Notes: generated from the letters alone by a model not told the origin. Shown: positions 10,044-22,754, counted from the first letter of the stretch. The stretch: 64,000 bases of DNA from Ottelia alismoides (GCA_037367405.1 JAZKJV010005532.1:62001-126000), one strand, 5' to 3'. Program-made: numbers and translations.

Positions 10044-13000
10044 TGATGAATCCCCATTCATCACTCTTTATTTCTTTATTTTAGCTAGAAACCTTAGCCA
10101 GATACCCTGTAAATATGTGTAAATATCGTAAATTATGAAAATGCATCCATCAAATATTTAGAATAAATATTGAGTGATCTAATCCCAAGGGAGGGCTCAG
10201 CATGGGCCTGACCGCAAAAGAATCCAAGTAGAGAGAGATAAGGTCAGTTATGTATGTACATAACCCCATGTATATAAATAAATTTATTTTCCTCAAAATG
10301 AAAGTAAAAAGTATTTCTCATATTTTGTACATATTTGTAAAAAATAAAACCAAAATATAAAAATGGGAAAAATTAAAGAAAATAAAAATTAAATAAAAGT
10401 CCCTCTCTCATTAGTGTACAAAGACCATGTATATACAATAAAATGCCTATTTATTTTCTCCTTGTAAATAATTAATAAATTCAATAAAAATTATATTTTT
10501 ATACTCCATATTTTATGATGTAAATAAATAAAATGAAAATCAGAAAAATAAAAACAAAAATAAAAATCATTTCCCACCTTGTATATATACCATGTACATA
10601 TGTATATAAACCTATTTATTAAACCCATGTAATTACATCATAAAAGTAAAATAAAAATACCTTATTATTCCAAATTTTATATTATAAATAAATAAAATAT
10701 AAAATTGTAATAATTGTACAAAAATAAATAATTAAAAATAAAAATAAAAAATACATATATGTATATACCTATATATAATAATAATATAATTTTTCAAAAA
10801 AAAATAAATAACAATCACTAAAAAATAATTTGAAAATAAATAAACATTTTTCATGTTTAAACTTTTTTTAAAATAAAATCATTTACTATTTTTAAATGAT
10901 TTTCTAAATAATTAACAAATCAGAATTACCTGATTGGTCCACGAGGGATGTTGACCCCCGGTCAACTCTCCCGCCAGAACCACTTCCTTCGCGGACTTGC
11001 GCTCCGACCCGATTTCACCTATTTTTCGCGCATTGATCTGACTACCTATCACCTAAACCCCGGGCTCCGATCTTCCAGGATACATCCGCGATTCACGCCC
11101 GACACCTTCCCTAGGGATCCGTGCACCACAATGCTTCGCCCGACCTCTTCTTTGTCGGATCTTCACATGTATATAGGTCTCCTCCGCCGCACAATTCACA
11201 CCATCTTTGGCCTTCCCCCTCGTCTCCAGTGAGCTCCTCTCTTTCGCCTGAGTGACAGTCGTGCGAGAGAGGGTCGAAGCGAGGCACGAGAAGCTGGGAA
11301 AAACTGATCCGGCGACGATCACTGCCGTGCTCCGCCGCAAGGTGAGCCTGAGCCTCTGGACCGTCGATCCATCGAGGCAACGACCCCCGGAGATCCCTGA
11401 CCTCCAGCATAGATGCTTTCCTCCGCCAGGTAGCTTAGATATCTCTTACGTTAAGCTAGATTTAGATTTTACGATTTCTGTTCAGTTAGCTCCACCACCG
11501 TCGCCCACCATCTCCGACTACCCATTTGCCCATCCAATCACTTCTACACCTTCACCAGACTCCTCTCCACCTGCTGCGCCCTTTCATTCCCCCTGGCTCG
11601 CCTCGGAGCAGGGCTATCATCCTCCTCCGCCACCGTTTCGCCGGAGGACTACACACCGCCTCGCCCTTCACCTTTCTCGTGCTCTAACGGGTCGAGGCAA
11701 TTTGCCCTCGACCCTGTGGTTCACTTGTGCAGGTCGAAACGCAAAAGGGACCTCATCCGGAGGTCCAAAGCTGAAGCACAGTCGGCTTCAGGTTCTTCTC
11801 GTCGCCGGAGTGTTCCTGACGCTCCCGGCCCCATCGGAGCATACCAACCACTGCGAAACATCTCCAACACTGATTCGCCCATCATAGCAGCATCGAACGT
11901 GCTCCCTACAGCGCGTATCGGCCGCGCGAAGTTCGCTGGCAGCCAGTTCATTAAGGACCCTCCACCACCGTCGGATCGAGGTTCAGCCCAGTTCTGATCT
12001 CAGCCCTTCATTCTTCGGGAAGCCCCGACCGTCGGATCTCGATCAAGAGCTCATCTAGAGCGTTCATCTGCGAAGGGGTAGCCATGCATATCAACCGTTT
12101 GATCTACACGTGGCACGCCCTCAGCCGTCGATCTGAATAACGGGGGTAATTTGCACTTAGGCCCTCCTATGTTTTGTTACGTACGTTCAGTCCTGTAAAT
12201 ATTTTAGCACGTTGTTTTTAATTAGGATAAATTGCACTGTAGACCTCTATATTTCCTTTATTTCATTTTAGACCCTATTTATGTGAGCCACATGCATCGA
12301 CACGTGAGATTTTGTGTTATTTGCACTTTTTATCCTATGTTTCCTAAGTGTTATTGATTGATCTTTTATAAATAGGAATGACACTTATGCCCCTCCATGT
12401 TTGATTCGCGTGCCTTGCACGTGATTTTGTGGACTTTTTGCATAGGGGCCCATGGACTTTCTTGATTTGTTACTGTTTGGCCCCTAAAACTATGTTTCTT
12501 TGCATTTAGGTCCCTACTTGCTGTGTGCCTTGTTTTTATTGAATAAAATATCAAATTAAATCTAAATTAGCTGAAATTTGGACATGTGGCTCCTGCCACT
12601 GTGTAAAAATTTCCCTAAATTTTTGGGATATTTTTTAGGCTTTTTACTATTTTTAAAAATCAAAAATACGCATTTTTGTTATTGTTTGAAAAAGAAAATC
12701 AAAGAAAAATATAAACACTTCTTTAAAAATTCTAAAAAAATAGGGATAGTTAGTTTTAGTGTATTTTAGCTTCTGCCAAATTTTTGTGCTTTTTGGACTT
12801 ATAAAAACCTTGAAAATTGCAAAACCATAAAAATCTTATAAAAACTCTAAAAAATTCTATAAAAATCAAAAATACAAACTCTTTTTCTGTAGCTTAATTT
12901 TTGCATATATTTTTCATAAAAACTGTCTCCAGACTTTTATAATCAATTTAACATTTTTTATTGATCTTTCGAGTCTGGCTGCACAATAGCTCATATTTTT

Positions 13001-13470
13001 TCTCTTTCTTGATTTTTTTAAAATCAAATAAAAATTTAAAAATTCTGAAAAATTCACCAAAAGCACCCAAAAATCTAAAAAACATAAAAACATTTTTATT
13101 GGATTTTTTGTGTATTTTTGTGTGTTTTTAATAATTGTTGTATTTGCTTGGTTTCTCATCTTCTTATAAAATTTAAAACATAAAAAAATTTAAAAATAAT
13201 TAAAATCCACCAAAAACATTTTCCTCTTTATTTTTCGACTTTGACTACTTCGTAGGCCGCTAGGCCATCCCGTGCTCCTTGAGTTCGACCATGGTCGCTA
13301 TACCAGGTTAATAAAAGTAGCGAAGACCACTCTTGATTTTATTGTTTGATTATCTCTGTTTGGTGGTCTTATATTTTCTTGTTGAGTCCTATTCTCCGAG
13401 ATCCGGATCGCAACGATCCGAGAGTGATTTCTACCTCACCCAGATTTAGGAAGGGTTTTTCGGCTCACCA
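10044..13470 (+). repeat. 5' LTR of element A
   Basis: It starts with the palindromic TGATGAATCCCCATTCATCA and ends TCGGCTCACCA. The first 0.9 kb is AT-rich (presumed U3). A GC-rich island spans about 10940-12150 and the last 1.3 kb is AT-rich again. It lacks a segment of about 80 bp present in the 3' LTR at about 19350-19432. Frames in the GC island (11252-11887) are probably fortuitous. Confidence 0.88.
11168..11178 (+). promoter_or_regulatory. Candidate TATA box of element A (5' LTR)
   Basis: TGTATATAGGT sits at the AT-rich to GC-rich switch of the LTR and is followed by pyrimidine-rich CTCCTCCGCC. The same site is kept in the 3' LTR (about 20459-20470). It would place the U3/R border near 11200 and leave about 2.2 kb of R-U5. 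This is inferred from sequence only. Confidence 0.5.
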
Positions 13471-13473
13471 GAA

Positions 13474-13491
13474 TGGCGTCGTTGCTGGGGA
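13474..13491 (+). other. Primer-binding site of element A (tRNA-Asp type)
   Basis: TGGCGTCGTTGCTGGGGA follows the LTR end after the 3-base spacer GAA. It differs by two C-to-T changes from the complement of the plant tRNA-Asp 3' end. Confidence 0.88.
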
Positions 13492-15272
13492 GCATGGCTT
13501 AGTAGTCGTTTTCGACTTTTTCGCGGTTTTTGTTTCCGCGACTTTTATGTAGATATTTGTATATATTTTTTATCTGACTTGTTTATATATATTTTTCTGA
13601 ACTGACACTTTGATTTCTGTTTCTTGCGAGGGCCCGAGGACCGAGGCGACTTCTTCGGAAGCTGAAGCACTCGCGGGAGTCGGAGGCGGCTTCTTTCTCT
13701 ACGAAGCTGTAGGAGAGCGCGAGGAGGAGGAGCTGAAGTTCGGAAGCCATGGAATAGCCGCAAAATAACCTTTGTTTAGTTTAGATTAGATTAGTTTATT
13801 TTTCTGTAAATTTATTAATTTGTAATAATACAAGGACAGACTTGGACACTTGGTTGATTTCGAGGTCTGTTTCACCGAGCGCCGGTGTACTCGGGGGACC
13901 TCACCGAGATTTTCGTCTTTTCGCAGTTTTTAGATTTTTGACCGTTTATTTACTTCTCATTTAGATTTACGTGGTTTTAGCCCTAGCTTAGGAGTTTTCT
14001 TTGACTATGATGTAATTAATTAAGGCCAAATCCTAATTATATGCATGTTCCTATAGATCGATAATTGGACTTAATTAATTAAATCACAAAGAAAAAGTTG
14101 GCTTATTTGAGCTCTGGTCCACGTGCTTTGAGGAGTCACATACAACACGTGCAGGATCTGTTGTGGCAGACACCGAGTGGCTCCCAAGATAGGACTCCTG
14201 ACCTAGGCTCAAGTACCCGGCTACAATTCTTCACGAGTAGAACTGCTTCGTTTAGGGCTGGTTTTCGCATGCATCATATAGGTAGTTTATATTCTGTCTT
14301 TACTTTATGTGCGGATCACCCTGCATGTAGACTGCTGGAGTCAGGTACGCATCTCTTACTCTGCATGGATCATTGATTTCCGTGCATCGGCTTTTTCGTC
14401 TTCTCTCCCTGTTTTTGGACTTAAAATAATCAGGAGAACTGAAAATTTTGTTAGGCGTTGTTTGATCTGAAAAATACTTAAAAAAAATAAAAACCATAAA
14501 ATTGGGACTGTTAACCGAACTTGATCTTAAAAGACATTGACTTAATAATTTGTCTTGGGAGAGTAATCCCCTCATTGTCTGGTTTGGATGAGCGAGAGAG
14601 TGACCCGCATCCTAGGTTAGTGCCATATCCGATTTCTTGACAGACTACCGGCTTCGCAGTCGGGACAGTCTGTTAAGAGTATTGGATCCCTATCAGCTCG
14701 CTTAATCGCTCTGAAAGACTATTTGATCACCTAAATAAAAACTGACAAGATAAAAGACCGATCTCTTACGGTCATCAGCTCTGAGTGCGTAGGTGAATTT
14801 GGGGTTTTGCTTGACCAATCTGGTTTGTGTTTTCAAATTCCATCCATTTTCTTCTTCATCTATCTTCTCCTCCAGCCATCTATTTTTCTCCCTCCCACCC
14901 TCCCTTCAGTCTTCTACTTCTTCCTCTCCTTTACCCCTGGATGATGGACCCCCCCCTCATTTCTTGCCGACTCTTGCGGCTTCTCCATCTTCTTCCCATC
15001 AGTCCAGTCCACCTTCGATGGAGGTCGGATCTCCGACCAACCTCCCGATCCCTCCCTCCCATCCCTTCAATTACTCTGGGCATGCTGCACTACACGTCCG
15101 TGGAGATTAGATTGAGCAGATGCGAGGCCCGGACAATGCCATTGCTGAGTTGAGAGTGCACTTCGTACACGATCATAGAGAGCAGATGCGAGTATCAGAG
15201 ACTTCCTATGCCAGCATGATGGATGAGTAGATAGGACAGGGAGCTCAGACAGCTTCTACATTAAGTCCATTC
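13492..15272 (+). other. Leader region of element A
   Basis: This is untranslated-looking sequence of 1.8 kb. It carries the CTTGCGAGGGCCC segment (13623) also found in element B's leader, an AATTAATTAA patch near 14016 and a pyrimidine-rich run (14826-15060) whose open frames are Ser/Pro/Leu-rich and do not resemble a known domain. Confidence 0.5.
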
Positions 15273-16290
15273 ATTTTGGAGTTGGAGCTTATTCAACGAC
15301 TGCCGACATTATCAGGAGAGGTGCACGAGGAGCCTTATCTTCACCTGTCTGAGTTCGAGGAGTTTTGCAGGACACGTATTTATTCAGATATCACTGCAGA
15401 GGAGATGATGCTGAAGACCTTCCCATTCACACTTCAGGATAGAGCCATGAGATGGCACCGACGGTTGGGAAGGATATTTGCTACGTGGGGAGACTTACGG
15501 TTTGAGTTTCTATAGAGATACTTTCCCCAGCATAGAGCAGAGATGATGCGGTCCTTGATCACAGAAATTTCAGTAGACCCCCAGGAGCCACTACATGAGG
15601 CATGGCTGAGGTTTCTTGACCTCCTGAGGAGATTTCCCGAGCACGGACTTCCACCGACAGACCTTATTGAGATCTCCATGCGAGGGATGACCGCGGATCA
15701 GATAGCACTGGTGATTACCTCATGTGGCAGTTCACACCGCAGTTCCGACATTAACTTACTGGATGTCATCTCGAGTTTACTTTCACAGAGACCATCTTCA
15801 TGAGATGTTGTAGTCGGGACAACACATGAGGAAGATGTAGTACTAGTAGGGTGTGTCGCACTACATGAGGATACAATTTCTACACACCAGCCCGAGGACT
15901 TGGATTCTGCAGTACCACAGAGTACAGAGGACATGACTGCTACAGTAGAGGTTCTGACCCAGAGTCTACTCGAGTTCCCGTTGGTTTTCCAGCAAGAGTT
16001 CAATCAGCCCTAGAGTTTTCAGTTGACGATTCTTGGATATCAGATCTTCCGATACTCCAAGACACGGAGTAGCCCCATCTACTACAGCTAGCGATCCAAC
16101 CAGTTCAGAGCCCAGACCTGGATGATTCCGCCTCTTTTCTGCAGAGACACTTCTCGAAGTCAGACAGATACCCTGACTCAGCCCAGCAACCACAGCTTGA
16201 TATGGGACACCACTTTGAGAGGCTACACATAGAGAGTCCCGTATTTGAGCCTTTTGTCCTCCACTTTGATGACACAGATACATTTTCTGA
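15273..16290 (+). pseudogene. gag of element A (retrotransposon gag domain, stop-riddled)
   Basis: One frame gives ELIQRLPTLSGEVHEEPYLH, FEEFCRTRIYSDI, FPFTLQDRAMRWHRRL, then RYFPQHRAEMMRSLI and HEAWLRFLDLLRRFPEHGL, the typical Athila/Tat gag order. The frame is not shifted. It is interrupted by TAG at 15513 and TGA at 15801, then TAG near 16012, 16088 and 16228; TAG near 15228 lies just upstream. Each stop is one C-to-T change from CAG, CAA or CGA, and the frame stays otherwise open far beyond the capsid domain into an acidic Ser/Thr-rich tail. No zinc knuckle and no protease follow. The gag is dead here, but the decay pattern suggests methylation-driven point mutation rather than indels. 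Confidence 0.8.
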
Positions 16291-16438
16291 GGACTAGATG
16301 CCAGACAGCATTGCCACAGAGCGAGCATCAGCCGCAATCACCTTACCAGCCTCCGCGACGATGACCAGTACCTTCTCCTGCTTCTAGATTGTCAAGAGTC
16401 AGACATCAGATGATGATGCATCCTGGTACACAGAGTGG

Positions 16439-16822
16439 GTGCTTGACAGCAGAGCAGATGCCCTTTTAGATCCTGATCCTCTATTTCTCACTGATGATCT
16501 TGTATTTTTCCCCGAGGGTTATCTGCGGGAGAATGACACACACGATGAGTACTCGGTTTCACCTTCTGAGAGTGTATCCGATCTGGCGGATCACGAAACC
16601 AAGTCTTCCGATCCATCTGATTCTGAGTCTTTTCACCTCGACGACCCTCGCGAGGATGAGCCGATCCCTGAGATATTCGATGATCTGTCTGATTTGTCTC
16701 CATGTTATGCATCGGATATCAGTTTTCGTAGGGAGTCTCCTGATCTTGATTTCCCAGACCTCTTTGAGACACTGATTGACGTGGAGGATTCCATGACTAA
16801 TCCATCCTTCTTCACATTTTGA
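16439..16822 (+). pseudogene. Acidic Ser/Asp-rich frame in element A internal region
   Basis: The frame encodes about 127 residues rich in Asp, Ser, Pro and Glu (for example LADHETKSSDPSDSESFHLD). It has no recognisable motif. It lies just downstream of gag in the same element and may be a remnant of the gag C-terminal region or an element-specific protein. It has no homologue I recognise. Confidence 0.3.
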
Positions 16823-17213
16823 TTTCTTCGGCTTTACACTTCCATTCCAGTCTGATCCTGAGCCGACGATTTCTTTTATGCTACCGGATCCCGAATCATT
16901 ATTCCCATATCCTTGGTAGGTAGCAAACACCCGCCTGATTGCCTACCTGGGTGTCATTTCTCACATTGTTGATTTCGTCGTAGTTCATACACCACGACTA
17001 CGACGACAGTACGACATTCGCCTTACAGATGTCGTCTTGAACCTTGACACAACATTATCCTAGCCTTTGCGCCCATCTAGGGGCGTAAAATTTAGCGCTT
17101 GTTGAGAGGCACCTCAACATTGTACCCTTTTGTATATATGTGTTTCGTCTTGGTTTGATCATTCTTTCTTCCGTATTTGTTTTCAGCCCAGGTCTCGTAT
17201 AGGATTATCTTTG

Positions 17214-17667
17214 CTATACTTAGGATATACCTCATCCTAAGTAGAGGGGGGTGGAAACACCGAGTTGTTCACATCGTTCTGTTTCATTACTCCTGTCGTT
17301 GCCTATACTTAAGGATCCTTCACCTTAAGTATAGGGGGAGTGATGTCCTCCATCTTGTATATATTTGTCTTCTTCGTCTCTTTCTACCTCTGTTTTGCGG
17401 CCTATACTTAGGGATATTTCACCCTAATTATGGGGGGGTAGACCCTGTACATCATTCCACTCGGATTTCCCTTCATGTACAACTTGCTATACTTAGGATT
17501 ACTTGATCCTAAGTATGGGGGAAACACCGAGTCCTCTTCGTTCTATTCTTTGCTTCATCTTTGTATATACCCTTCGTTTTCACTTCCCTAAACTAAGCAC
17601 GAGTTATGTCTTCTTCATCGCTTTTGATCACTTTGAGGACATCGTTCGAGCTAAGTATAGGGGGGTG
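17214..17667 (+). repeat. Array of PPT-like hairpins in element A
   Basis: Four units consist of a TATACTTAGG-type arm, a 6-10 base loop, its complement CCTAAGTATA, and a run of 4-7 G: 17214-17252, 17302-17340, 17401-17440 and 17487-17521. A fifth site, GCTAAGTATAGGGGGG at about 17650, has the G-run part only. The genuine PPT before the 3' LTR (19241-19252) has the same AAGTATAGGGGG sequence. Units recur about every 85-145 bp. Confidence 0.75.
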
Positions 17668-17714
17668 TCGTATATATTCCATATATACTTTATCCATAAC
17701 TCGTACTTTGTGTG

Positions 17715-19240
17715 AGTATGTTACTAAATAAAAATGGTTAAAAATCCATAAATTTTTTTTTAAAAAAATCCCTTGTATATAAAATTCTTCTTGCACATAC
17801 CTAGTTATTTATAAAATTATTTTTGTACAAATGATTATAAAATCTTTTTGTGTAAATAGCTTGTAAGTATTTTCATATCAAAAATTATGTATATAGTACA
17901 AATTTTTTGTAAAATGTTTGGAAAACGAAAAGTTTGCAAAAACCTTGTGTAATTTTTTGTAAATATTTTGCAAAACTTCGCATCCATGCATACATCCATG
18001 TTTTCAAATATTTTTCAAAAATTTTGCACATGTGTAAATATTTGTAAATAGAATCTTTGTAAATACTTGTACAGTTTTTCTAAATCATAGTTGACATTTA
18101 AATTGGTCTGGAATTAAATTGACAAATGGAGCTTGGTTAAGACCTTAATCCACCTAATAATAAGAGGAACCTTATAGGGCTTAGGATTGGGACTTTTCAG
18201 GTCCATTGGGACTTAATTCTTTGAGTCCACTAGGCTATGAGCATATGTCATCTTGATGAGCCTTGTAGAGCACTTAACAACACACGCATGACTCTCACAG
18301 ACAATGGCTTTACTTGCACCAACACCTTACACATAGCTCTCTACGGATGAGGTGGTGAGCAGGCAGATTCTTTGGCTTGGGGTAGCATATGAGGGTAGTA
18401 CTTCTAGGCGGAACCTCTCTTCTTCTTTTAGTGAAGAAAGTGCGTCTCAACTTGGTCTGGTGGTTATGAAGTCTTAAGACAGAAGTTGTGGGTTGCAATA
18501 AAGCTTCAAAAGAGGGATAGTCTACTGGCTCAAGAGGAAAAACTCCTTGTATATATGCTGCACCATGTAGATATGTTGTACAGATGCACACAAAAAATGT
18601 GCAAAAAGAAAAGAACTCCAAAAAAAGTTGTGGGTCGGATTGAAAATTTAATAATCCCACTGGGGTGTATATAGTCAAATAAAGCAAAGCTCTATATCCA
18701 TGTTCCATCTCATGAAGCTTGCAGCGGGAGACTCAACCACACTGGTTAGAGCTCCCAGGGATACATGGCTACACTGGTCATTGTCCATTCTCTTCTTCCC
18801 TCTCTTCTTGAGCCGGTTGCACTTGAACTTAGAAGGGAATACCCCGCTTCTCGAGGAAAGAGTTGCTAGACCGAGGCATTAGAGTTACCGGGTTGAGGGA
18901 GGTTGTTTCTTTATTACTTCTGAGGTGGGGAGCTACATATCACTTATACCGTACAAGGAAAGATTCATAGTCATTAGAGTTTGTGTATGTAGACTTGTTC
19001 TGATCTGGTTTATTGAGGAGTTTTGACCATAGATTGGTGTAACTTAGAGGCTGTTAAGTTTTAAGCTTAAGTCCAAATAAGGTTCCGAGAAATTAATAAT
19101 CCAAAGGTTTGACTGAGCTCCATATTTCAATTTAATAAAGGAAAGTTTAATAATCAACCTTGATTTCTCCTCTTTTTCTTTTTCTTTCTCTTTTGCACTT
19201 CTTTTTCAAATAAGTGTTTGCTAAGGGACAAGCAAAAGTA
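17715..19240 (+). other. 3' untranslated region of element A
   Basis: 17715-18120 is AT-rich with many TTGTAAATA words. 18120-19240 is of mixed composition with short frames on both strands, none with a recognisable domain. No pol remnant was seen. Confidence 0.45.
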
Positions 19241-19252
19241 AAGTATAGGGGG
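19241..19252 (+). other. Polypurine tract of element A
   Basis: AAGTATAGGGGG directly precedes the 3' LTR start at 19253. It primes plus-strand synthesis in LTR elements. Confidence 0.8.
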
Positions 19253-22200
19253 TGATAGATCCCCATTCATCACTCTTTATTCCTTTATTTTAGCTAGAAA
19301 CCTTAGCCAAATACCCTGTAAATAGGTGTAAATATCATAAATTGTGAAAATGCATGCATCTTGTAAATATGCATAATTAGCATGTTTTTGAGCAAAAATA
19401 AAGGAATAAAGAAACACAAGAAAAAGAGGGAAATATTTAGAATAAATATTGAGTGACCTAATCCCAAGGGAGGGCTCAGCATGGACCTGACCGCAAAAGA
19501 ATCCAAGTAGAGAGAGATAAGGTCAGTCATGTATGTACATAACCCCATGTATATAAATAAATATATTTTCCTCAAAATGAAAATAAAAAGTGTTTATTAT
19601 ATTTTTGTACATATTTGTAAAAATAAAACCAAAATATAAAAATGGGAAAATTAAAGAAAATAAAAATTAAATAAAAGTCCCTCTCTCATCAGTGTACATA
19701 GACCATGTATATACAATAAAATGCATATTTATTTTCTCCTGGTAAATATTAATAAATCCAATAAAAATTATATTTTTATACTCTATATTTTATGGTGTAA
19801 ATAAATAAAATTAAAATCAGAAAAAAAAACAAAAATAAAAATCATTTCCCACCTTGTATATATACCATGTACATATGTATATAAACCTATTTATTTAACC
19901 CATGTAATTACATCATAAAAATAAAATAAAAATACCTTATTATTACAAATTTTATGTTATAAATAAATAAAATATAAAATTGTAATAATTGTACAAAAAT
20001 AAACAATTAAAAATAAAAATAAATAATACATATATGTATTTACCTATATATAATAATAATATAATGTAAATACGTTAATTATTTTTCAAATAAAATAAAT
20101 AAAAATCACTAAAAATAATTTGAAAATAAATAAACATTTTTCATGTTTAAACCTTTTTTAAAATAAAATCATTTACTATTTTTAAATGATTTTCTAAATA
20201 ATTAACAAATCAGAATTACCTGATTGATCCACAGGGGGATGTTGACCCCCGGTCAACTCCCTCGCCAGGACCACTTCCTTCGCGGACTTGCGCTCCGACC
20301 CAATTTCACCTTTTTTTCGCGCATTGATCCGACTACCTCTCACCTAAACCCCAGGCTCCAATATTCCAGGATACATCCGTGATTCACGCCCGACACCTTC
20401 CCTAAGGATCTGTGCACCATCGTGCTTCGCCCGACCTCTTCTTTGCCGGATCTTCAAATGTATATAGGTCTCCTCCGCCGCACAATTCACGCCATCTTTG
20501 GCCTTCCCCCTCGTCGCCAGTGAGCACCTCTCTTTTACCTGAGTGACAGCCGTGCGAGAGAGGGTCGAAGCGAGGCACGGGAACGACGACGATCACCGGC
20601 GTGCTCCGTCACAAGGTGAGCCTGAGCCTCTGGACCGTCGATCCATCGAGGCAACGACCCCCGGAGGTCCCTGACCTCCATCATAGACGCCTTCCTCTAC
20701 CAGGTAGCTTAGATATCTCTTAGGTTAGGCTAGATTTAGATTTTGCGATTTCTGTTCAGTTAGCTCTGCCACCGTCACCCACCATCTCCGACTACCCATT
20801 TGCCCATCCGACCGCTTCTACACCTTCACCAAACTCCTCTCCACCTGCTGCGCCCCTTCATTCCCCTTGGCTCGCCCGGAGCAGGGCTATCGTCCTCCTC
20901 CTCCACCGCTTCGCCGGAGGACTACACACTGCCTCGCCCTTCACCTTTCTCGTGCTCTAACGGGTCGAGGCAGTTTGCCCTCGACCCTGTGGTTCACTTG
21001 TGCAGGTCAAAACGCCAAAGGGACCTCATCCGGAGGTCCAAAGCTGAAGCACAATCGGCTCCAGGTTCTTCTCGTCGCAGGAGTGTTCCTGACGCTCCCG
21101 ACCCCATCGGAGCATACCTACCGCTGCGGAACGTCTCCAACACTGATTCGCCCATCCTAGCAGCGTCGGAGGTCCTCCCTACAGCGCGTATCGGTCGCGC
21201 AAAGTTCGCCGGCGGCCAGTTCATTCAGGACCCTCCACCATCGTCGGATCGAGGTTCAGCCCAGTTCTGATCTCAGCCCTTCATTCTTCGGGCAGCCCCG
21301 ACCGTCGGATCTCGATCAAGAGCTCATCTGGAGCATTCATCTGCGAAGGGCTAGCCACACATATCAATCGTTAGATCTACACGTGGCACGCCCTCAGCCG
21401 TCGATCTGAATAACGGGGGTAATTTGCACTTAGGTCCTCCTATGTTTTGTTATTTACGTTCAGTCCTGTAAATATTTTAGCACGTTGTTTTTAATTAGGA
21501 TAAATTGCACTGTGGACCTCTATATTTCCTTTATTTGCATTTTAGTCTCTGTTTATGTGAGCCACATGCATCGACACGTGAGATTTTGGGTTATTTGCAC
21601 TTTTTATCCTGTGTTTCCTGAGTGTTATTGATTTATCTTTTATAAATAGGAATGACATTTATGCCCCTCCGTGTCTGATTCACGTGCCTTGCGCGTGATT
21701 TTGTGGATTTTTTGCATAGGGGCCCCTGGACTTTCTTGTTTTGTTACTGTTTGGCCCCTAAAACTATGTTTCTTTGCATTTAGATCCCTGCTTGCTGTGT
21801 GCCTTGTTTTTATTGAATAAAATATCAAATTAAATCCAAATTAGGTGAAATTTGAACATGTAGCTCCTGCCACTGTGTAAAAATTTCCCTAAATTTTTGG
21901 GACATTTTTGAGGCTTTTTACTATTTTTAAAAATAAAAAATGTGCATTTTTGTTACTGTTTGAAAAAGAAAATCAAAGAAAAATATAAAAACTTCTTTAA
22001 AAATTCTAAAAAAATTAGGGATAGTTAGTTTAGTGTATTTTAGCTTCTTTCAAATTTTTGTGCTTTTTGGACTTATAAAAACCTTAAAAATTGCAAAACC
22101 ATAAAAATCTTATAAAACTCTAAAAAATTCTATAAAAATCAAAAAAATACAAACTCTTTTATGTAGCTTAATTTTTGCATATATTTTTCATAAAAATTGC

Positions 22201-22749
22201 CTCCAGACTTTTATAGATAAATTTAACATTTTTTATTGATCTTTCGAGTCTGAATGCACAGTAGCTCATATTTTTCCTCTTTCTTGATTTTTTTAAAATC
22301 AAAAAAAAATATTTTAAAATTTTGAAAAATTCACCAAAAACACTTAAAAATCTAAAAAACATAAATACATTTTTATTAAATTTTTTTTGTGTATTTTTGA
22401 GTCTTTTTAATAATTGTTGTATTTGCTTGGTTTCTCATCTTCTTATAAAATTTAAAACATAAAAAAATTTATTTATAATTAAAATCCACCAAAAACATTT
22501 TCCTCTTTATTTTTCGACTTTGACTACTTCGTAGGCCGCAAGGCCATCCCGTGCTCCTTGAGTTCGACCCTGGTCGCTATACCAGGTTAATAAAAATAGC
22601 GAAGACCGCTCTTGATTTTATTGTTTGGTTATCTCTGTTTGGTGGTCTTATATTTTCTTGTTGAGTCCGATTCTCCGAGATCCGGGTCGCAACGACCCGA
22701 GATTTATTTTTACCTCACCCAGATTTAGGAAGGGTTTTTCGGCTCATCA
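19253..22749 (+). repeat. 3' LTR of element A
   Basis: It starts TGATAGATCCCC, one change from the 5' LTR's TGATGAATCCCC plus a second transition, and ends CGGCTCATCA just before the AGTAG TSD. It keeps the same AT-rich/GC-rich/AT-rich organisation as the 5' copy, and is about 70 bp longer because the 5' copy has a deletion. The GC island spans about 20220-21410. Confidence 0.88.
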
Positions 22750-22754
22750 AGTAG

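Larger units (their letters stand above)
10044..22749 (+). mobile_element. Element A: non-autonomous Athila/Tat-like LTR retrotransposon nested in element B
   Basis: The element spans 12.7 kb with long LTRs (3427 and 3497 bp), a tRNA-Asp-type PBS at 13474, a decayed gag around 15273-16290, and a PPT at 19241-19252. The internal region is only 5.8 kb and shows no pol motifs. LTR starts (TGATGAAT...), leader segments and PBS spacing are shared with element B, so the two are related but distinct families. The internal region also carries an unusual array of PPT-like hairpins at 17214-17667. The TSD is perfect. LTR divergence, judged by eye, is a few percent plus a deletion of about 80 bp in the 5' copy. 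Confidence 0.9.

Noticed and set aside
11252..11997. 211- and 93-codon frames in the 5' LTR of element A as a host gene
   Set aside because: Lies in an LTR and recurs with frame changes in the 3' LTR; at most an LTR-borne peptide, mentioned as a finding.
13240..13320. Possible tRNA because of GTTCGACC and GTAGGCCGC words (also at 22540 and 7090)
   Set aside because: No acceptor stem or anticodon arm; it is conserved LTR sequence repeated in elements A and B.
17214..17667. CRISPR-like array (regular hairpin repeats)
   Set aside because: Plant retrotransposon context, units diverge, spacers irregular, and the repeats match the element's own PPT.
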